DNA of 64,000 nucleotides from an uncultured Acidobacteriaceae bacterium. GTDB lineage: Bacteria; Acidobacteriota; Terriglobia; Terriglobales; Acidobacteriaceae. The translations under genes were made by a program, and so were the position numbers. The stretch spans positions 62,001 to 126,000 of the forward strand of contig CAINJJ010000035.1 of assembly GCA_903849645.1 (NCBI GenBank), in the 5' to 3' direction. A model generated the notes under the pieces. The model had not been told where the DNA came from. It made no database searches and saw only the letters and a list, made by a program, of their open reading frames with translations. This document shows positions 17,222 to 25,922 of the stretch, piece by piece (position 1 is the stretch's first letter; each line of letters begins with the position of its first letter).

Positions 17222-19212
17222 TGGACTTTCAACTCGTCTCCAGCTATACGCCCAAAGGCGACCAGCCCCGCGCCATCGACGAGCTCATGCAGGGCCTTTC
17301 AGCGGGAGAGAAGCACCAGGTTCTGCTGGGCGTGACCGGCTCCGGCAAGACGTTCACAATGGCCAAGATCATCGAGCAGTCGAACCGCCCAGCCCTCATC
17401 CTGGCGCACAACAAGACCCTGGCGGCGCAGCTTTACCACGAGTTCAAGCAGTTCTTCCCCGACAATGCGGTGGAGTATTTCGTCAGCTACTACGACTACT
17501 ACCAGCCCGAGGCCTACATCCCCGCGGGCGACCTTTATATCGAGAAGGAAGCGACGATCAACGAGGAGCTGGACAAGCTGCGCCTCTCTGCAACGCGCAG
17601 CCTCTTCGAGCGGCGCGACTCGATCATTGTGAGCTCGGTGAGTTGCATCTACGGCCTCGGCTCCCCCGAGGCTTACTACGGCATGTTGCTGCTGCTCGAG
17701 AAAGGCCAGCGCATCAGCCGCAAGGACATCACGCGGCGGCTGGTGGAGATCCTGTATGAGCGCACGGAAGGCGACTTCCGGCGCGGGACCTTCCGCGTGC
17801 GCGGCGACATCATCGAGGTCTATCCCACCTACGACGAGACCGCCTACCGCATCGAACTCTTTGGCGACGAGATCGAGTCGCTGGCCCAGATCGACCCGCT
17901 GTTTGGCACGGTGAAGCAGAAGTACGCCCGGTTGCCCATCTACCCCAAGAGCCACTATGTGGTGCAGCCGGAGCGCAAGGCAGAGGCCATCGACTCCATC
18001 CTGGCCGAGCTCACCACGTGGGTTGCCGAGTTGGAGTCGCAGGGACGGATGGTCGAGGCGCAGCGCATCCACCAGCGCACTCGCTTTGATCTCGAAATGA
18101 TCAAGTCCATGGGCTACTGCCATGGCATTGAGAACTACTCCCGGCATTTCTCCGGGCGGCTACCCGGCGAGGCCCCACCCACCCTGCTCGACTACTTCCC
18201 ACGCGATTTTCTCCTCTTTGTCGATGAGAGCCACGCCACCATTCCCCAGGTCCACGGGATGTGGTTCGGCGACCGCAGCCGCAAGCAGAACCTGGTGGAC
18301 TACGGCTTCCGCCTGCCCTCGGCGACAGACAACCGGCCGCTGAAATTCGAGGAGTTCGAGAACCGCGTGCAGCAGGCCATTTACGTCTCCGCGACCCCCG
18401 GCCCTTATGAGCTCACGCGGTCGGCAGGCGTGGTGGTGGAGCAGGTGATCCGCCCCACGGGCCTGGTGGACCCCGAGATTGAGATACGGCCCGTGAAGGG
18501 CCAGATCGACGACCTGCTCGGCGAGATCCGCGACCGCGCGCTGCGCAACGAGCGGGTGCTGGTTACGACCCTCACCAAGCGCATGTCCGAGGACCTGGCC
18601 GGCTACTACACCGAGGTCGGCGTTCGCTGCCGCTACATGCACTCGGAGATCGAAACCCTGGAACGCATCAAGCTGCTCGCCGCGCTGCGCAAGGGCGAGT
18701 ACGACGCCCTCATCGGCATCAACCTGCTGCGCGAGGGCCTTGACCTGCCCGAGGTCTCGCTGGTGGCCATTCTGGACGCCGACAAGGAGGGCTTCCTGCG
18801 CTCCACGGGCTCGCTCATCCAGACCATGGGCCGCGCCGCGCGTCATATCGAGGGCCGGGCCATCCTCTACGCCGACCGCATGACCGACTCCATGCGCCGC
18901 GCCATCGACGAGACCGACCGCCGCCGCACCATCCAGAGAGCCTACAACGAGGAGAACGGCATCACGCCCCAGTCCATCCTCAGCAAGGTGGATATGGGCC
19001 TCGCCCACATCCTCAAGGCCGAATATGGCGAGGTGGCCGAGGAAGAGACGGCGGGGATGCCCGAGTTCACCACCCAGGCGGACCTCGACACGCACATTGC
19101 CAAACTGGAAACCGATATGCGCGAGGCGGCGAAGAAGTTCGAGTTTGAAAAGGCTGCCCGGCTGCGCGACACGATCAAGGAACTGCGGGACAAGGAGTTC
19201 CTGTTCGGCTAG
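17221..19212 (+). CDS. uvrB: UvrABC excinuclease subunit B
   Basis: 663 residues, the usual length. Walker [13 protein letters not shown] (about residues 37-48), beta-hairpin region [12 protein letters not shown] that clamps DNA, helicase motif [13 protein letters not shown], motif V/VI blocks [16 protein letters not shown] and QTMGRAARH, and a C-terminal UVR domain ([17 protein letters not shown]) that contacts UvrC. UvrB verifies damage delivered by UvrA and recruits UvrC in nucleotide excision repair. The ATG at 17221 is immediately preceded by a -10 box, suggesting leaderless expression. I see no clear LexA-type palindrome. Confidence 0.97.
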   Translation: MDFQLVSSYTPKGDQPRAIDELMQGLSAGEKHQVLLGVTGSGKTFTMAKIIEQSNRPALILAHNKTLAAQLYHEFKQFFPDNAVEYFVSYYDYYQPEAYIPAGDLYIEKEATINEELDKLRLSATRSLFERRDSIIVSSVSCIYGLGSPEAYYGMLLLLEKGQRISRKDITRRLVEILYERTEGDFRRGTFRVRGDIIEVYPTYDETAYRIELFGDEIESLAQIDPLFGTVKQKYARLPIYPKSHYVVQPERKAEAIDSILAELTTWVAELESQGRMVEAQRIHQRTRFDLEMIKSMGYCHGIENYSRHFSGRLPGEAPPTLLDYFPRDFLLFVDESHATIPQVHGMWFGDRSRKQNLVDYGFRLPSATDNRPLKFEEFENRVQQAIYVSATPGPYELTRSAGVVVEQVIRPTGLVDPEIEIRPVKGQIDDLLGEIRDRALRNERVLVTTLTKRMSEDLAGYYTEVGVRCRYMHSEIETLERIKLLAALRKGEYDALIGINLLREGLDLPEVSLVAILDADKEGFLRSTGSLIQTMGRAARHIEGRAILYADRMTDSMRRAIDETDRRRTIQRAYNEENGITPQSILSKVDMGLAHILKAEYGEVAEEETAGMPEFTTQADLDTHIAKLETDMREAAKKFEFEKAARLRDTIKELRDKEFLFG

Positions 19213-19323
19213 GGCCAGTCCAATCCCTCAGGCAACCGCAGGGGCTGCGGGCACATCTGAGTTATTCAGTTGGTAAACAGGTAACCTGCCGCGCCTGTGG
19301 GCAGCGCCGGAGTTCAGGAATAA

Positions 19324-19704
19324 ATGGCAAAAGTTCTTTTGGTGGAAGACGATCCCCTCCATGCTTTCCTGCTCCGGTCCAATCTGGAGCGGATTTTTGC
19401 TGTTGTGGAGCGCGTTACCGACGCCTCCGAGGCTCTCTGCCTGGTGGAGCAGCCAAGCTTCGCCGCCAGTATCGACCTGGTAGTGTGCTCGCTGAGGATG
19501 CCGGGGTTTGGCGGGTCGGCCTTCGCTACCGAGTTGCACGACCGGCTGCCGAATATGCCGATTCTGGTGCTGGGAGAGGCCGCCGATGCGGTCGAGGCTT
19601 GCTTTGGCGGCTGTGTGGCGCTGCTCACATCGCCGTTCGGAGCCGACGCGATGCTCGCCCTTGCCGAGCGGCTGATGACGCACACCGAGCGCGCCATCGC
19701 CTGA
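19324..19704 (+). CDS. Stand-alone receiver-like protein lacking the phosphoacceptor aspartate
   Basis: 126 residues with a response-regulator receiver fold. The acidic pair is present (VLLVEDDP, Asp9/Asp10). The strand that should end in the phosphorylated Asp reads LVVCSLRMPG, so Ser56 (codon TCG, 19489-19491) stands at that position. The conserved Lys of the KPF motif is also replaced: LLTSPF, Ser103. Canonical phosphotransfer is therefore not expected. Such pseudo-receivers can act as protein-interaction or ligand-sensing modules. There is no output domain. It stands between uvrB and a DinB-fold gene, 67 bases before the latter. Confidence 0.75.
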   Translation: MAKVLLVEDDPLHAFLLRSNLERIFAVVERVTDASEALCLVEQPSFAASIDLVVCSLRMPGFGGSAFATELHDRLPNMPILVLGEAADAVEACFGGCVALLTSPFGADAMLALAERLMTHTERAIA

Positions 19705-19771
19705 TGTCCGCTCCCGGCCCCTGGAATCCAGACCCATCCATCCAACCGAAGACCTGATCCAGAGAACCCCC

Positions 19772-20254
19772 ATGCCTGACAAAAGCCCCGCCCTTTCCCC
19801 AGCCGACGCGGTTTTGCGCTCGTTCCAGATTCACAACCGGATTCACCTCTATCTCCTCGAAGCCCTGGCCCCGGAAGTCTGGGCCGCCCCGCCGCCCGGC
19901 GGCAAGGGACGCACCGTGGCGGCGCTCGTCAGCCATATGCACAGCGTCCGGCTGATGTGGCTCAAAGCCGCCAGGGTAGACATGCTCCCCCCTTCGTTGG
20001 ATAAGATGGCTCCAGTGCCGGAAGCAAAACAGGCATTGGAAGCGAGCGCCGCCGCTCTGGCGGGACTGCTGGCTGATGTGTTTCACCGGAATGCCAATAT
20101 TCCCGGTTTCAAGCCTGATCCCTGGGCCTTCGTTGCCTATCTGATTGCCCACGAGGCACACCACCGCGGCCAGATCGTGTTGCAGGCGCGGCAGTTAGGC
20201 CATCCGCTGGAAAAAAGCGCCAGCTATGGACTGTGGGAGTGGGGCGTTCGCTGA
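19772..20254 (+). CDS. DinB-fold (YfiT/DinB four-helix) putative metal-dependent protein
   Basis: 160 residues. Three histidine-bearing helices match the DinB superfamily metal site: IHNRIHLYLLEAL near the start, VSHMHSVRLMWLK in the middle, and AHEAHHRGQIVLQARQLG near the end. DinB-like proteins are often thiol-dependent transferases or DNA-damage-induced proteins; most are uncharacterised. Substrate is unknown. It may be co-transcribed with the pseudo-receiver upstream. A TGTGA-N6-TCACT palindrome follows in the gap before ccmF. Confidence 0.75.
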   Translation: MPDKSPALSPADAVLRSFQIHNRIHLYLLEALAPEVWAAPPPGGKGRTVAALVSHMHSVRLMWLKAARVDMLPPSLDKMAPVPEAKQALEASAAALAGLLADVFHRNANIPGFKPDPWAFVAYLIAHEAHHRGQIVLQARQLGHPLEKSASYGLWEWGVR

Positions 20255-20299
20255 GATCGAACGTCCAAGGAGGGTGCGCGTTCCAACCTCCAATCGGCA

Positions 20300-20315
20300 T
20301 GTGAGCCAGCTCACT
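20300..20315. promoter_or_regulatory. CRP/FNR-like palindrome upstream of the ccm genes
   Basis: TGTGA-GCCAGC-TCACT at 20300-20315 differs from the E. coli CRP consensus TGTGA-N6-TCACA by one base. It sits about 90 bases before the ccmF ATG. Regulation of cytochrome c assembly by a CRP/FNR-family factor is known in other bacteria; here it is inference from one site. Confidence 0.4.
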
Positions 20316-20403
20316 GCTGCAAAACCTGTGATGGAGTGAAATCAGCTCGCGGGGATTCCCTGTTTTCTCCCCGTCAACGTGCGAAAATCATCGTGGAGTT
20401 CTA

Positions 20404-22467
20404 ATGGCAACCTTTGGTAGTTTTGCCCTCATTATTGCGCTGGCGCTGGCTGCATACAATCTGCTGGCCGGGGCTGTCGCGCTGCGCCTGCTGGCCACCG
20501 GACAGCCTGCGCCCATCTCGCCGGAACGGCTTGCCGACACGGCGCGGCGGGCCGGGATCGCCGGCTTTGTCGCCATCTCGGGAGCCGCATTCGCGCTCAT
20601 CTGGTCGGTCTTCACCAACGACTTTTCGATCACCTACATCATGGAGCACTCCAACCGCGCCCTGCCGGGGATGTACAAGTTCTCCGCGCTGTGGAGCGGT
20701 CAGGAAGGCTCGCTGCTCTTGTGGGCGTGGCTGCTGGGCATCTACGGGTTTGTGCTGCGGCTGACGCACAAGCGGGATGTGACCCTCTACGCCTATGCCG
20801 GGGCGATTCTGGCTGCGGTCCAGGTCTTCTTTCTGGCCATTCTGAACTTTGCCGCGCCGCCGTTCGCACTTTTCCGCGGGGCCATTCCCGAAGACGGAAA
20901 CGGGCTGAATCCGCTGCTTCAGTATCCCGAGATGGTCATCCACCCCCCGATGCTTTATCTCGGCTATGTGGGCTTCTGCATCCCCTTCTGCTTTGCGCTG
21001 GGCGCGCTGATGATGCGCTACCCCGGTGAAAAGTGGATCCGCATCACCCGCGTCTGGACCATGGTCACGTGGCTGTTTCTGACCTGCGGCATCTTCCTGG
21101 GCATGCACTGGGCTTACGCCGTACTGGGCTGGGGCGGGTACTGGGGATGGGACCCGGTGGAGAACGCCAGCTTCATGCCCTGGCTCACCGGCACCGCCTT
21201 CCTCCACTCCGTCATGATGCAGGAGAAGAAGGGCATGATGAAGAGCTGGAACGTCTGGCTCATCTTCACCACCTTCCTGCTCACCCTGCTGGGCACGCTG
21301 CTGACCCGCGCCGGCCTCGTCAGCTCCGTGCACGCCTTCGCCCAGTCCTCCATCGGCACATGGTTTGTCATCTTCATGGGCATTGTGCTGGCGGTGTGCA
21401 TCTTTACCTACATCTACCAGCGCAGCCACTTGAAGAGCGAGCATCGCGTCGAGTCGCTGGTCAGCCGCGAGTCCAGCTTCCTCTTCAACAACCTGGTTCT
21501 GCTGGCCGCCTGTTTCGTCATTCTCTGGGGCACGCTCTTCCCTGTTCTCTCGGAATACGTGGTCGGCAACAAGGTCACGATGGGTGCTCCCTGGTACAAC
21601 ACGGTGGCGATTCCCATCGGGCTGTTCCTGCTGCTGCTGACGGGCGTGGGACCGCTGCTGCCGTGGCGCTCCACGTCGATGAAGAGCATCCGCCGCAACT
21701 TCATTCTGCCTGTGGCAGTGCTGTGGGGCACGGTGATTATCTGCCTGGCGTTCGGCGTGCGCCCGTGGAAGGACGGCGCCTTTGACAGCGGCGATTTCTA
21801 CGCGCTGGTGGCCTTCTCGCTTTCCACTTCAGTCTTGAGCGCCATCCTGTCGGAGTTCGTACGCGGGGCGGGCGTGATCTCCAAGCAGACCGGGCGCAAC
21901 TTCTTCACCGCTGTCTGGCTTCTCACCCGCCGCAACACCCGCCGTTACGGCGGGTACATCATCCATATCGGCGTGGTGATTGTGGTGGTGGGCCTGGCAG
22001 GCGCGGCCTTCAACAAGAACGTTGAAAGCGAGATGGCGCTGCACGACAAGATGGTCATCGGCACCTATACGCTGGAGAACGTCGGCTTTACACAGGACTC
22101 GAACCTCAACTACAACTCCGAGTTCGCGCAACTGGACGTCTACAAGGACGGCAAGAAGCTGTTCCAGATGACACCAGAGAAGCGCGTCTACCTGGCCAGC
22201 CAACAGCCCCAGACGATGGTCGCCATTCACTCGGTTCCGGGATGGGATCTGTACATTGTCTATGAGGGCACGAACGCCTCGACAGGCCAGCCCATCATCA
22301 AGGCCTTTCTCAATCCCCTGGTGAGCTGGATCTGGGCGGGTGTGGTCATTCTGGTCTTTGGGACGTTTGTGGCGCTGTTTCCCAGCCTGCTGCCCTCCAC
22401 CGCCGCACTCCGCGTGCCCGCCCGCAGCGCGCCCGTTGAACCTGCGCTGACCGGAGGCGCCCAATGA
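20404..22467 (+). CDS. ccmF: Cytochrome c biogenesis protein CcmF (haem lyase subunit)
   Basis: 687 residues with many membrane helices. The WWD haem-handling motif is present as WGGYWGWDPVENASFMPW (about residues 240-257), preceded by PPMLYLGYVGFCIPF. The large C-terminal outer domain (YTLENVGFTQDSNLNYNSEF...) matches the family. With CcmH it ligates haem to apocytochrome c outside the membrane. GGAG lies about 6 bases before the ATG. The stop overlaps the ccmH start (ATGA, 22464-22467). No ccmABCDEG genes are adjacent, so the rest of the system must be elsewhere. Confidence 0.93.
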   Translation: MATFGSFALIIALALAAYNLLAGAVALRLLATGQPAPISPERLADTARRAGIAGFVAISGAAFALIWSVFTNDFSITYIMEHSNRALPGMYKFSALWSGQEGSLLLWAWLLGIYGFVLRLTHKRDVTLYAYAGAILAAVQVFFLAILNFAAPPFALFRGAIPEDGNGLNPLLQYPEMVIHPPMLYLGYVGFCIPFCFALGALMMRYPGEKWIRITRVWTMVTWLFLTCGIFLGMHWAYAVLGWGGYWGWDPVENASFMPWLTGTAFLHSVMMQEKKGMMKSWNVWLIFTTFLLTLLGTLLTRAGLVSSVHAFAQSSIGTWFVIFMGIVLAVCIFTYIYQRSHLKSEHRVESLVSRESSFLFNNLVLLAACFVILWGTLFPVLSEYVVGNKVTMGAPWYNTVAIPIGLFLLLLTGVGPLLPWRSTSMKSIRRNFILPVAVLWGTVIICLAFGVRPWKDGAFDSGDFYALVAFSLSTSVLSAILSEFVRGAGVISKQTGRNFFTAVWLLTRRNTRRYGGYIIHIGVVIVVVGLAGAAFNKNVESEMALHDKMVIGTYTLENVGFTQDSNLNYNSEFAQLDVYKDGKKLFQMTPEKRVYLASQQPQTMVAIHSVPGWDLYIVYEGTNASTGQPIIKAFLNPLVSWIWAGVVILVFGTFVALFPSLLPSTAALRVPARSAPVEPALTGGAQ

Positions 22468-22976
22468 CCCAGCACAAATCTGCATCGGGACGCTTCGGAT
22501 ATTTTGCGAAGGGCGCGCAGGCGCTGGCGCTGGCCGTGGCCGTCTGCTTTTCCATTGGCGCAACCGACGCCAGCTCGCGCTATAACAACCTGAACCACCG
22601 CCTGATGTGCACCTGCGGCTGCGCGGAGATTCTGGGCGAGTGCAACCATGTGGGCTGCCAATCCTCCGGGCAGGAACTGGCCGAACTGAACGCCTTCATC
22701 GCCGACAACAAGAGCGACGAGGACATCTTCACGGCGTTCTCCGGCAAGTACGGCGCCACCGTGCTGGCCGCGCCCACCACCAAGGGCTTTGACCTGGTGG
22801 CCTGGGTTGCGCCCTTCGCCGTGTTTGCGGCGGCCATGCTGGGCACCGTGCTGCTGATTCGCCGCTGGTCCGAAGGCAAGGCGCAAGCCGCCGCCGGGCC
22901 ATCCGACCCTTCCACCGATGCGCTGCGTGAAAAGATTCGCCGGGAGACTGATGCCGGCGACGACGGAGGTTACTGA
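22464..22976 (+). CDS. ccmH: CcmH-type apocytochrome c thiol-handling protein with a cysteine-rich motif
   Basis: 170 residues: signal-like first helix, outer domain, then a C-terminal membrane helix (VAWVAPFAVFAAAMLGTVLLI) and cytosolic tail. Where proteobacterial CcmH has LRCLVCQN, this one reads LMCTCGCAEILGECNHVGC, with five cysteines in 17 residues. NKSDEDIFTAFSGKYG matches the family helix after the motif. CcmH reduces or holds the apocytochrome CxxCH cysteines before haem attachment. The extra cysteines might allow metal binding or a different redox relay. Translationally coupled to ccmF. Confidence 0.85.
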   Translation: MTQHKSASGRFGYFAKGAQALALAVAVCFSIGATDASSRYNNLNHRLMCTCGCAEILGECNHVGCQSSGQELAELNAFIADNKSDEDIFTAFSGKYGATVLAAPTTKGFDLVAWVAPFAVFAAAMLGTVLLIRRWSEGKAQAAAGPSDPSTDALREKIRRETDAGDDGGY

Positions 22977-22979
22977 GCC

Positions 22980-23258
22980 ATGACGCCAACCCTGGGACTG
23001 ATCTGCGGCGCGCTTTTGTTGATTGGGACTTTTGTCTACACCTTCTGGCCGGAGAATGTCTTCGCCAGCCAGCGCGTGAAGACGCGGCTCGACTACCTGC
23101 TCGAACGCAAGGAGCAGCTCTACGAAAACCTGCGCGATCTGAGCTTTGAACACCGCGCCGGCAAGTATCCTGAAGAGGATTTTCTCAACCAGCGGGCCCT
23201 GCTTGAAAACGAGACGGCCCAGTTGCTGGCCGAGATTGAGACCCTGCAGCAGGCCTGA
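22980..23258 (+). CDS. Small membrane-anchored coiled-coil protein, CcmI-like
   Basis: 92 residues: one N-terminal membrane helix (LGLICGALLLIGTFVYTFWP) and then a charged helical stretch, RLDYLLERKEQLYENLRDLSFEHRAGKYPEEDF, to the end. Proteobacterial CcmI also begins with a membrane anchor and a short leucine-zipper-like loop, and its gene is at the same place after ccmH; the TPR domain of CcmI is absent. The helical tail resembles the C-terminus of the protein at 23485-24804. It starts 3 bases after the ccmH stop. I infer an assembly or scaffold role in cytochrome c maturation. Confidence 0.6.
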   Translation: MTPTLGLICGALLLIGTFVYTFWPENVFASQRVKTRLDYLLERKEQLYENLRDLSFEHRAGKYPEEDFLNQRALLENETAQLLAEIETLQQA

Positions 23259-23302
23259 GCCTTCAACGAACTCCGGCTCTTGTCTTGTCGGCAAAAATAT
23301 GG

Positions 23303-23336
23303 GTATCCCAGGTCCCGCTTTTGGGACCTGGGATAC
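23303..23336. repeat. Hairpin repeat GTATCCCAGGTCCC, copy 1
   Basis: A perfect 14-bp stem (23303-23316 with 23323-23336) and a loop of GCTTTT. The inner ten bases CCCAGGTCCC recur at 24849-24874. A separate repeat-like sequence, TCATCCTGAGCGAGCGCAGC, follows at about 23385-23405. Both lie in the 226-base gap before the next gene. Confidence 0.7.
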
Positions 23337-23484
23337 CACGAACCCCGTCAGAGTCTGCCATCCTGAGCACCAATCGCAGCCTGTCATCCTGAGCGAGCGC
23401 AGCGAGTCGAAGGACCTGCGGTTGTCTTCCGGTTCTTCGAGTTACCAACTCATCCCCAACACCCAATAGGAATCCCACACGACC

Positions 23485-24804
23485 ATGAAATCAATTCAAC
23501 TCCTGTTTCGCACTTTTGTTCTTAGCCTGCTCGTCACAGCTTCGCTTGCGCAGGCCGCGACCCTTACCGGCACGGTAACCAACAAGACCACCGGCAAGCC
23601 CTCGGCGGGCGACAAGGTCGTCCTCGTGGACGTGCAGGCCGGCATGGGCGAAGTGGCCGAGGCCACCACGGACTCCAAGGGCCACTACTCGCTGGCCAAA
23701 ACGGGCAACAGCAACTACCTGGTGAAGGCCACCCACCAGGGGGCGACCTACTTCATCGCAGCTCCGCAGGGCAACGCCGCGGGCGACATCACGGTCTATG
23801 ACGTGGCGGCCAAGGTGCAGGGCGTGACGGTGGAAGCCGACGTGATGGAGGTTGAGACATCGGGCGGCCAGTTGCGCGTGACCGAGCGCTACTTTGTGCA
23901 CAACAACAGCACCCCGCCCACCACGCAATGGACGGCGCGGTCGTTTGAGGTTGTGATGCCCGAGGACGCGGTGCTGGCCGGTGCGGCCGCGCAACGCCCC
24001 GGCGGCCTGCCCACCTCCGTGCAGATTGAGCCCGGCAGCACCAAGGGCCACTTCTACTTCAACTTCCCCATCCAGCCCGACAACGCCGACAAGAGCACAC
24101 TGTTCCAGTTGAGCTACCAACTGCCCTACTCCAAGGGCAAGTACACCTTCAAGACCCAGGAGTCCATGCCCACCCAGAGCGTGGGCGTGCTGATTCCCAA
24201 GAGCATGACCTTTGCCGCGGCCTCGGGCTCGGAGTTCCGCAGCGTCCCCGAGGACCCCGGCGTCCAGACCTTCGTTTACAGCAATGCGCTCCCCGGCAAG
24301 ACGCTTGAGTTCACCATCTCCGGGGAGGGCTCGATTCCCCGCCAGCAGCAGAGCGGCGGCGGTCCCGCCATGGGCGGCGGAGGCGGAGGCGACCAGGCTG
24401 ACGCGGCGGCCAACGGCAACAATGGCCAGCCCGGCGGCGGCCTCGGCAATCCGGTGGGAACCCCCGACCCGCTCAGCAAATACAAGTGGTGGATTCTGGG
24501 CGGCCTCGGTCTGCTCCTCGTGGCCGCGGCGGCCGTTCTGCTGCGCCGCCAGTCCTCCCTGGCCGGTGCAGTTCCGGTTCCTGAGCAGGCGCCAGTCCCG
24601 GCCCGCGCGCGCGCCTCGGCAAGCGCGGCTGCCTTTGCTCCTCCGCCGCCCGCAGGCAATGCCGGGCTGCTGCACATCCTCAAGGAAGAACTGTTTGCGC
24701 TGGAGAGCGAAAAGGCCCACGGCACTATCTCCGCCCAGGAATATGCCGAAGTGAAGGTTGGACTCGAGGCTGTTCTCAAACGGGCATTGAAACGCACCAG
24801 CTAG
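23485..24804 (+). CDS. Exported carboxypeptidase-regulatory-domain membrane protein linked to ccm genes
   Basis: 439 residues. Signal peptide (LLVTASLAQA), then a carboxypeptidase-regulatory-like beta domain (LTGTVTNKTTGKPSAGDKVVLVD ... TTDSKGHYSLAK), a second beta-rich domain to about residue 280, a Gly/Gln-rich linker, a membrane helix (WWILGGLGLLLVAAAAVLL) and a cytosolic tail. The tail ends in LKEELFALESEKAHGTISAQEYAEVK and similar helices, resembling the tail of the CcmI-like protein upstream. The beta domains face outward. The function is unknown; location suggests envelope cytochrome assembly. It is bracketed by two copies of the CCCAGGTCCC hairpin. Confidence 0.65.
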   Translation: MKSIQLLFRTFVLSLLVTASLAQAATLTGTVTNKTTGKPSAGDKVVLVDVQAGMGEVAEATTDSKGHYSLAKTGNSNYLVKATHQGATYFIAAPQGNAAGDITVYDVAAKVQGVTVEADVMEVETSGGQLRVTERYFVHNNSTPPTTQWTARSFEVVMPEDAVLAGAAAQRPGGLPTSVQIEPGSTKGHFYFNFPIQPDNADKSTLFQLSYQLPYSKGKYTFKTQESMPTQSVGVLIPKSMTFAAASGSEFRSVPEDPGVQTFVYSNALPGKTLEFTISGEGSIPRQQQSGGGPAMGGGGGGDQADAAANGNNGQPGGGLGNPVGTPDPLSKYKWWILGGLGLLLVAAAAVLLRRQSSLAGAVPVPEQAPVPARARASASAAAFAPPPPAGNAGLLHILKEELFALESEKAHGTISAQEYAEVKVGLEAVLKRALKRTS

Positions 24805-24846
24805 GCGCTGAAGTTGTTCCCCGTACCCTAACCATCAACCCTGGGT

Positions 24847-24874
24847 GCCCCAGGTCCCGATTTTGGGACCTGGG
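24847..24874. repeat. Hairpin repeat CCCAGGTCCC, copy 2
   Basis: CCCAGGTCCC (24849-24858) pairs with GGGACCTGGG (24865-24874) across GATTTT. It is followed by AAGCCAC, which also follows the degenerate copy near 6343. It lies in the 166-base gap before htpX. Confidence 0.7.
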
Positions 24875-24970
24875 AAGCCACCCACCCAACCACCCTTCCT
24901 TCCCTGCAAAGGACGAGGCCCAAACCTCATCCTTCCGAAACCGTACGCTCCCCCGCGGAGTCTAATCAGC

Positions 24971-25840
24971 ATGAACACCTTCAAGACCGCCTTCCTTCTG
25001 ACCGGCCTCACGCTGATCCTGATCCTGGCCGGAGAATACATGGGCGGCGCCAACGGCGCCCTCATTGCCTTCGCCATTGCCGCGGCCACCAACTTTTTCA
25101 GCTACTTCTACAGCGACAAGCTGGCCCTGGCCATGTATAGCGCCAAGCCCGTCAGCCGCGAAGAGCTGCCCCGCGTCTACGAGGTGGTGGAGCGGCTCAC
25201 CGGCCGGGCCGGCATCCCCATGCCGAAGATCTACGTGATACCCACCGAGTCGCCCAATGCCTTCGCCACCGGCCGCAACCCCGCCCACGCTTCGGTCGCC
25301 GTAACCCACGGCATCCTGGCCCTGCTGACCGACGACGAGCTGGAGGGCGTGCTTGCCCACGAACTGGGCCACGTGCGCAACCGCGACATCCTCACCAGTT
25401 CCATCGCCGCCACCCTGGCCGGCGCCATCACCATCCTCGCCCGCATGGCCTTCTGGTTTGGCGCGATGGGCGGAGGCGGCGACCGGCGCGACCGCGAGGG
25501 CGGAGGGCTGGGCGCAATCGTGATGCTGCTGCTGGCCCCCATCGCCGCCATGCTCATCCAGCTCTGGGTCTCGCGCACCCGCGAGTACGAGGCCGACGCC
25601 TCCGGCGCGCACCTTACCGGCAACCCTTACGCCCTGGCCAGCGCTCTGGAGAAGATCTCCGCCGTCAGCCGCCAGGTACCGCTGGCCGCCTCGCCCAACT
25701 CCGCGCACATGTTCATCATTGCGCCCTTGCTGACCGGGGCGACCTTCGCCAGCCTGTTTTCCACGCATCCGCCGGTGAAGGAGCGCATCCAGCGCCTCAT
25801 CGGCCGCCCGTCGGTCTCCGGCATCATCACCAGGGACTGA
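24971..25840 (+). CDS. htpX: Membrane metalloprotease HtpX (M48)
   Basis: 289 residues from the ATG at 24971, where the family's N-terminal helix begins (MNTFKTAFLLTGLTLILI); the longer frame upstream is non-coding repeat. The zinc motif HELGHVRNRD holds two His ligands and the catalytic Glu; the third ligand Glu lies in the downstream helix around SRTREYEADASGAHL. PKIYVIPTESPNAFATGRNP is the usual block before the active site. HtpX degrades misfolded inner-membrane proteins, sharing work with FtsH. The length matches the family. Confidence 0.95.
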   Translation: MNTFKTAFLLTGLTLILILAGEYMGGANGALIAFAIAAATNFFSYFYSDKLALAMYSAKPVSREELPRVYEVVERLTGRAGIPMPKIYVIPTESPNAFATGRNPAHASVAVTHGILALLTDDELEGVLAHELGHVRNRDILTSSIAATLAGAITILARMAFWFGAMGGGGDRRDREGGGLGAIVMLLLAPIAAMLIQLWVSRTREYEADASGAHLTGNPYALASALEKISAVSRQVPLAASPNSAHMFIIAPLLTGATFASLFSTHPPVKERIQRLIGRPSVSGIITRD

Positions 25841-25850
25841 GGCACCGCTC

Positions 25851-25899
25851 CCAATTGCCTGGTCCATATCGCCTGGTCCCTATCGCCTGGTCCCTAGCC
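25851..25899. repeat. Heptanucleotide repeat array before the DUF4149-like gene
   Basis: Seven 7-base units: CCAATTG, CCTGGTC, CATATCG, CCTGGTC, CCTATCG, CCTGGTC, CCTAGCC. The odd and even units alternate, giving a 14-base super-period. It starts 10 bases after the htpX stop and ends 23 bases before the next ATG. Confidence 0.75.
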
Positions 25900-25922
25900 C
25901 CTTCATTTAGTATCCTTTCCCC

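Noticed and set aside
20404..24804. A complete cytochrome c maturation operon
   Set aside because: Only ccmF, ccmH and a CcmI-like anchor are recognisable; ccmA-E and ccmG are not in the window.
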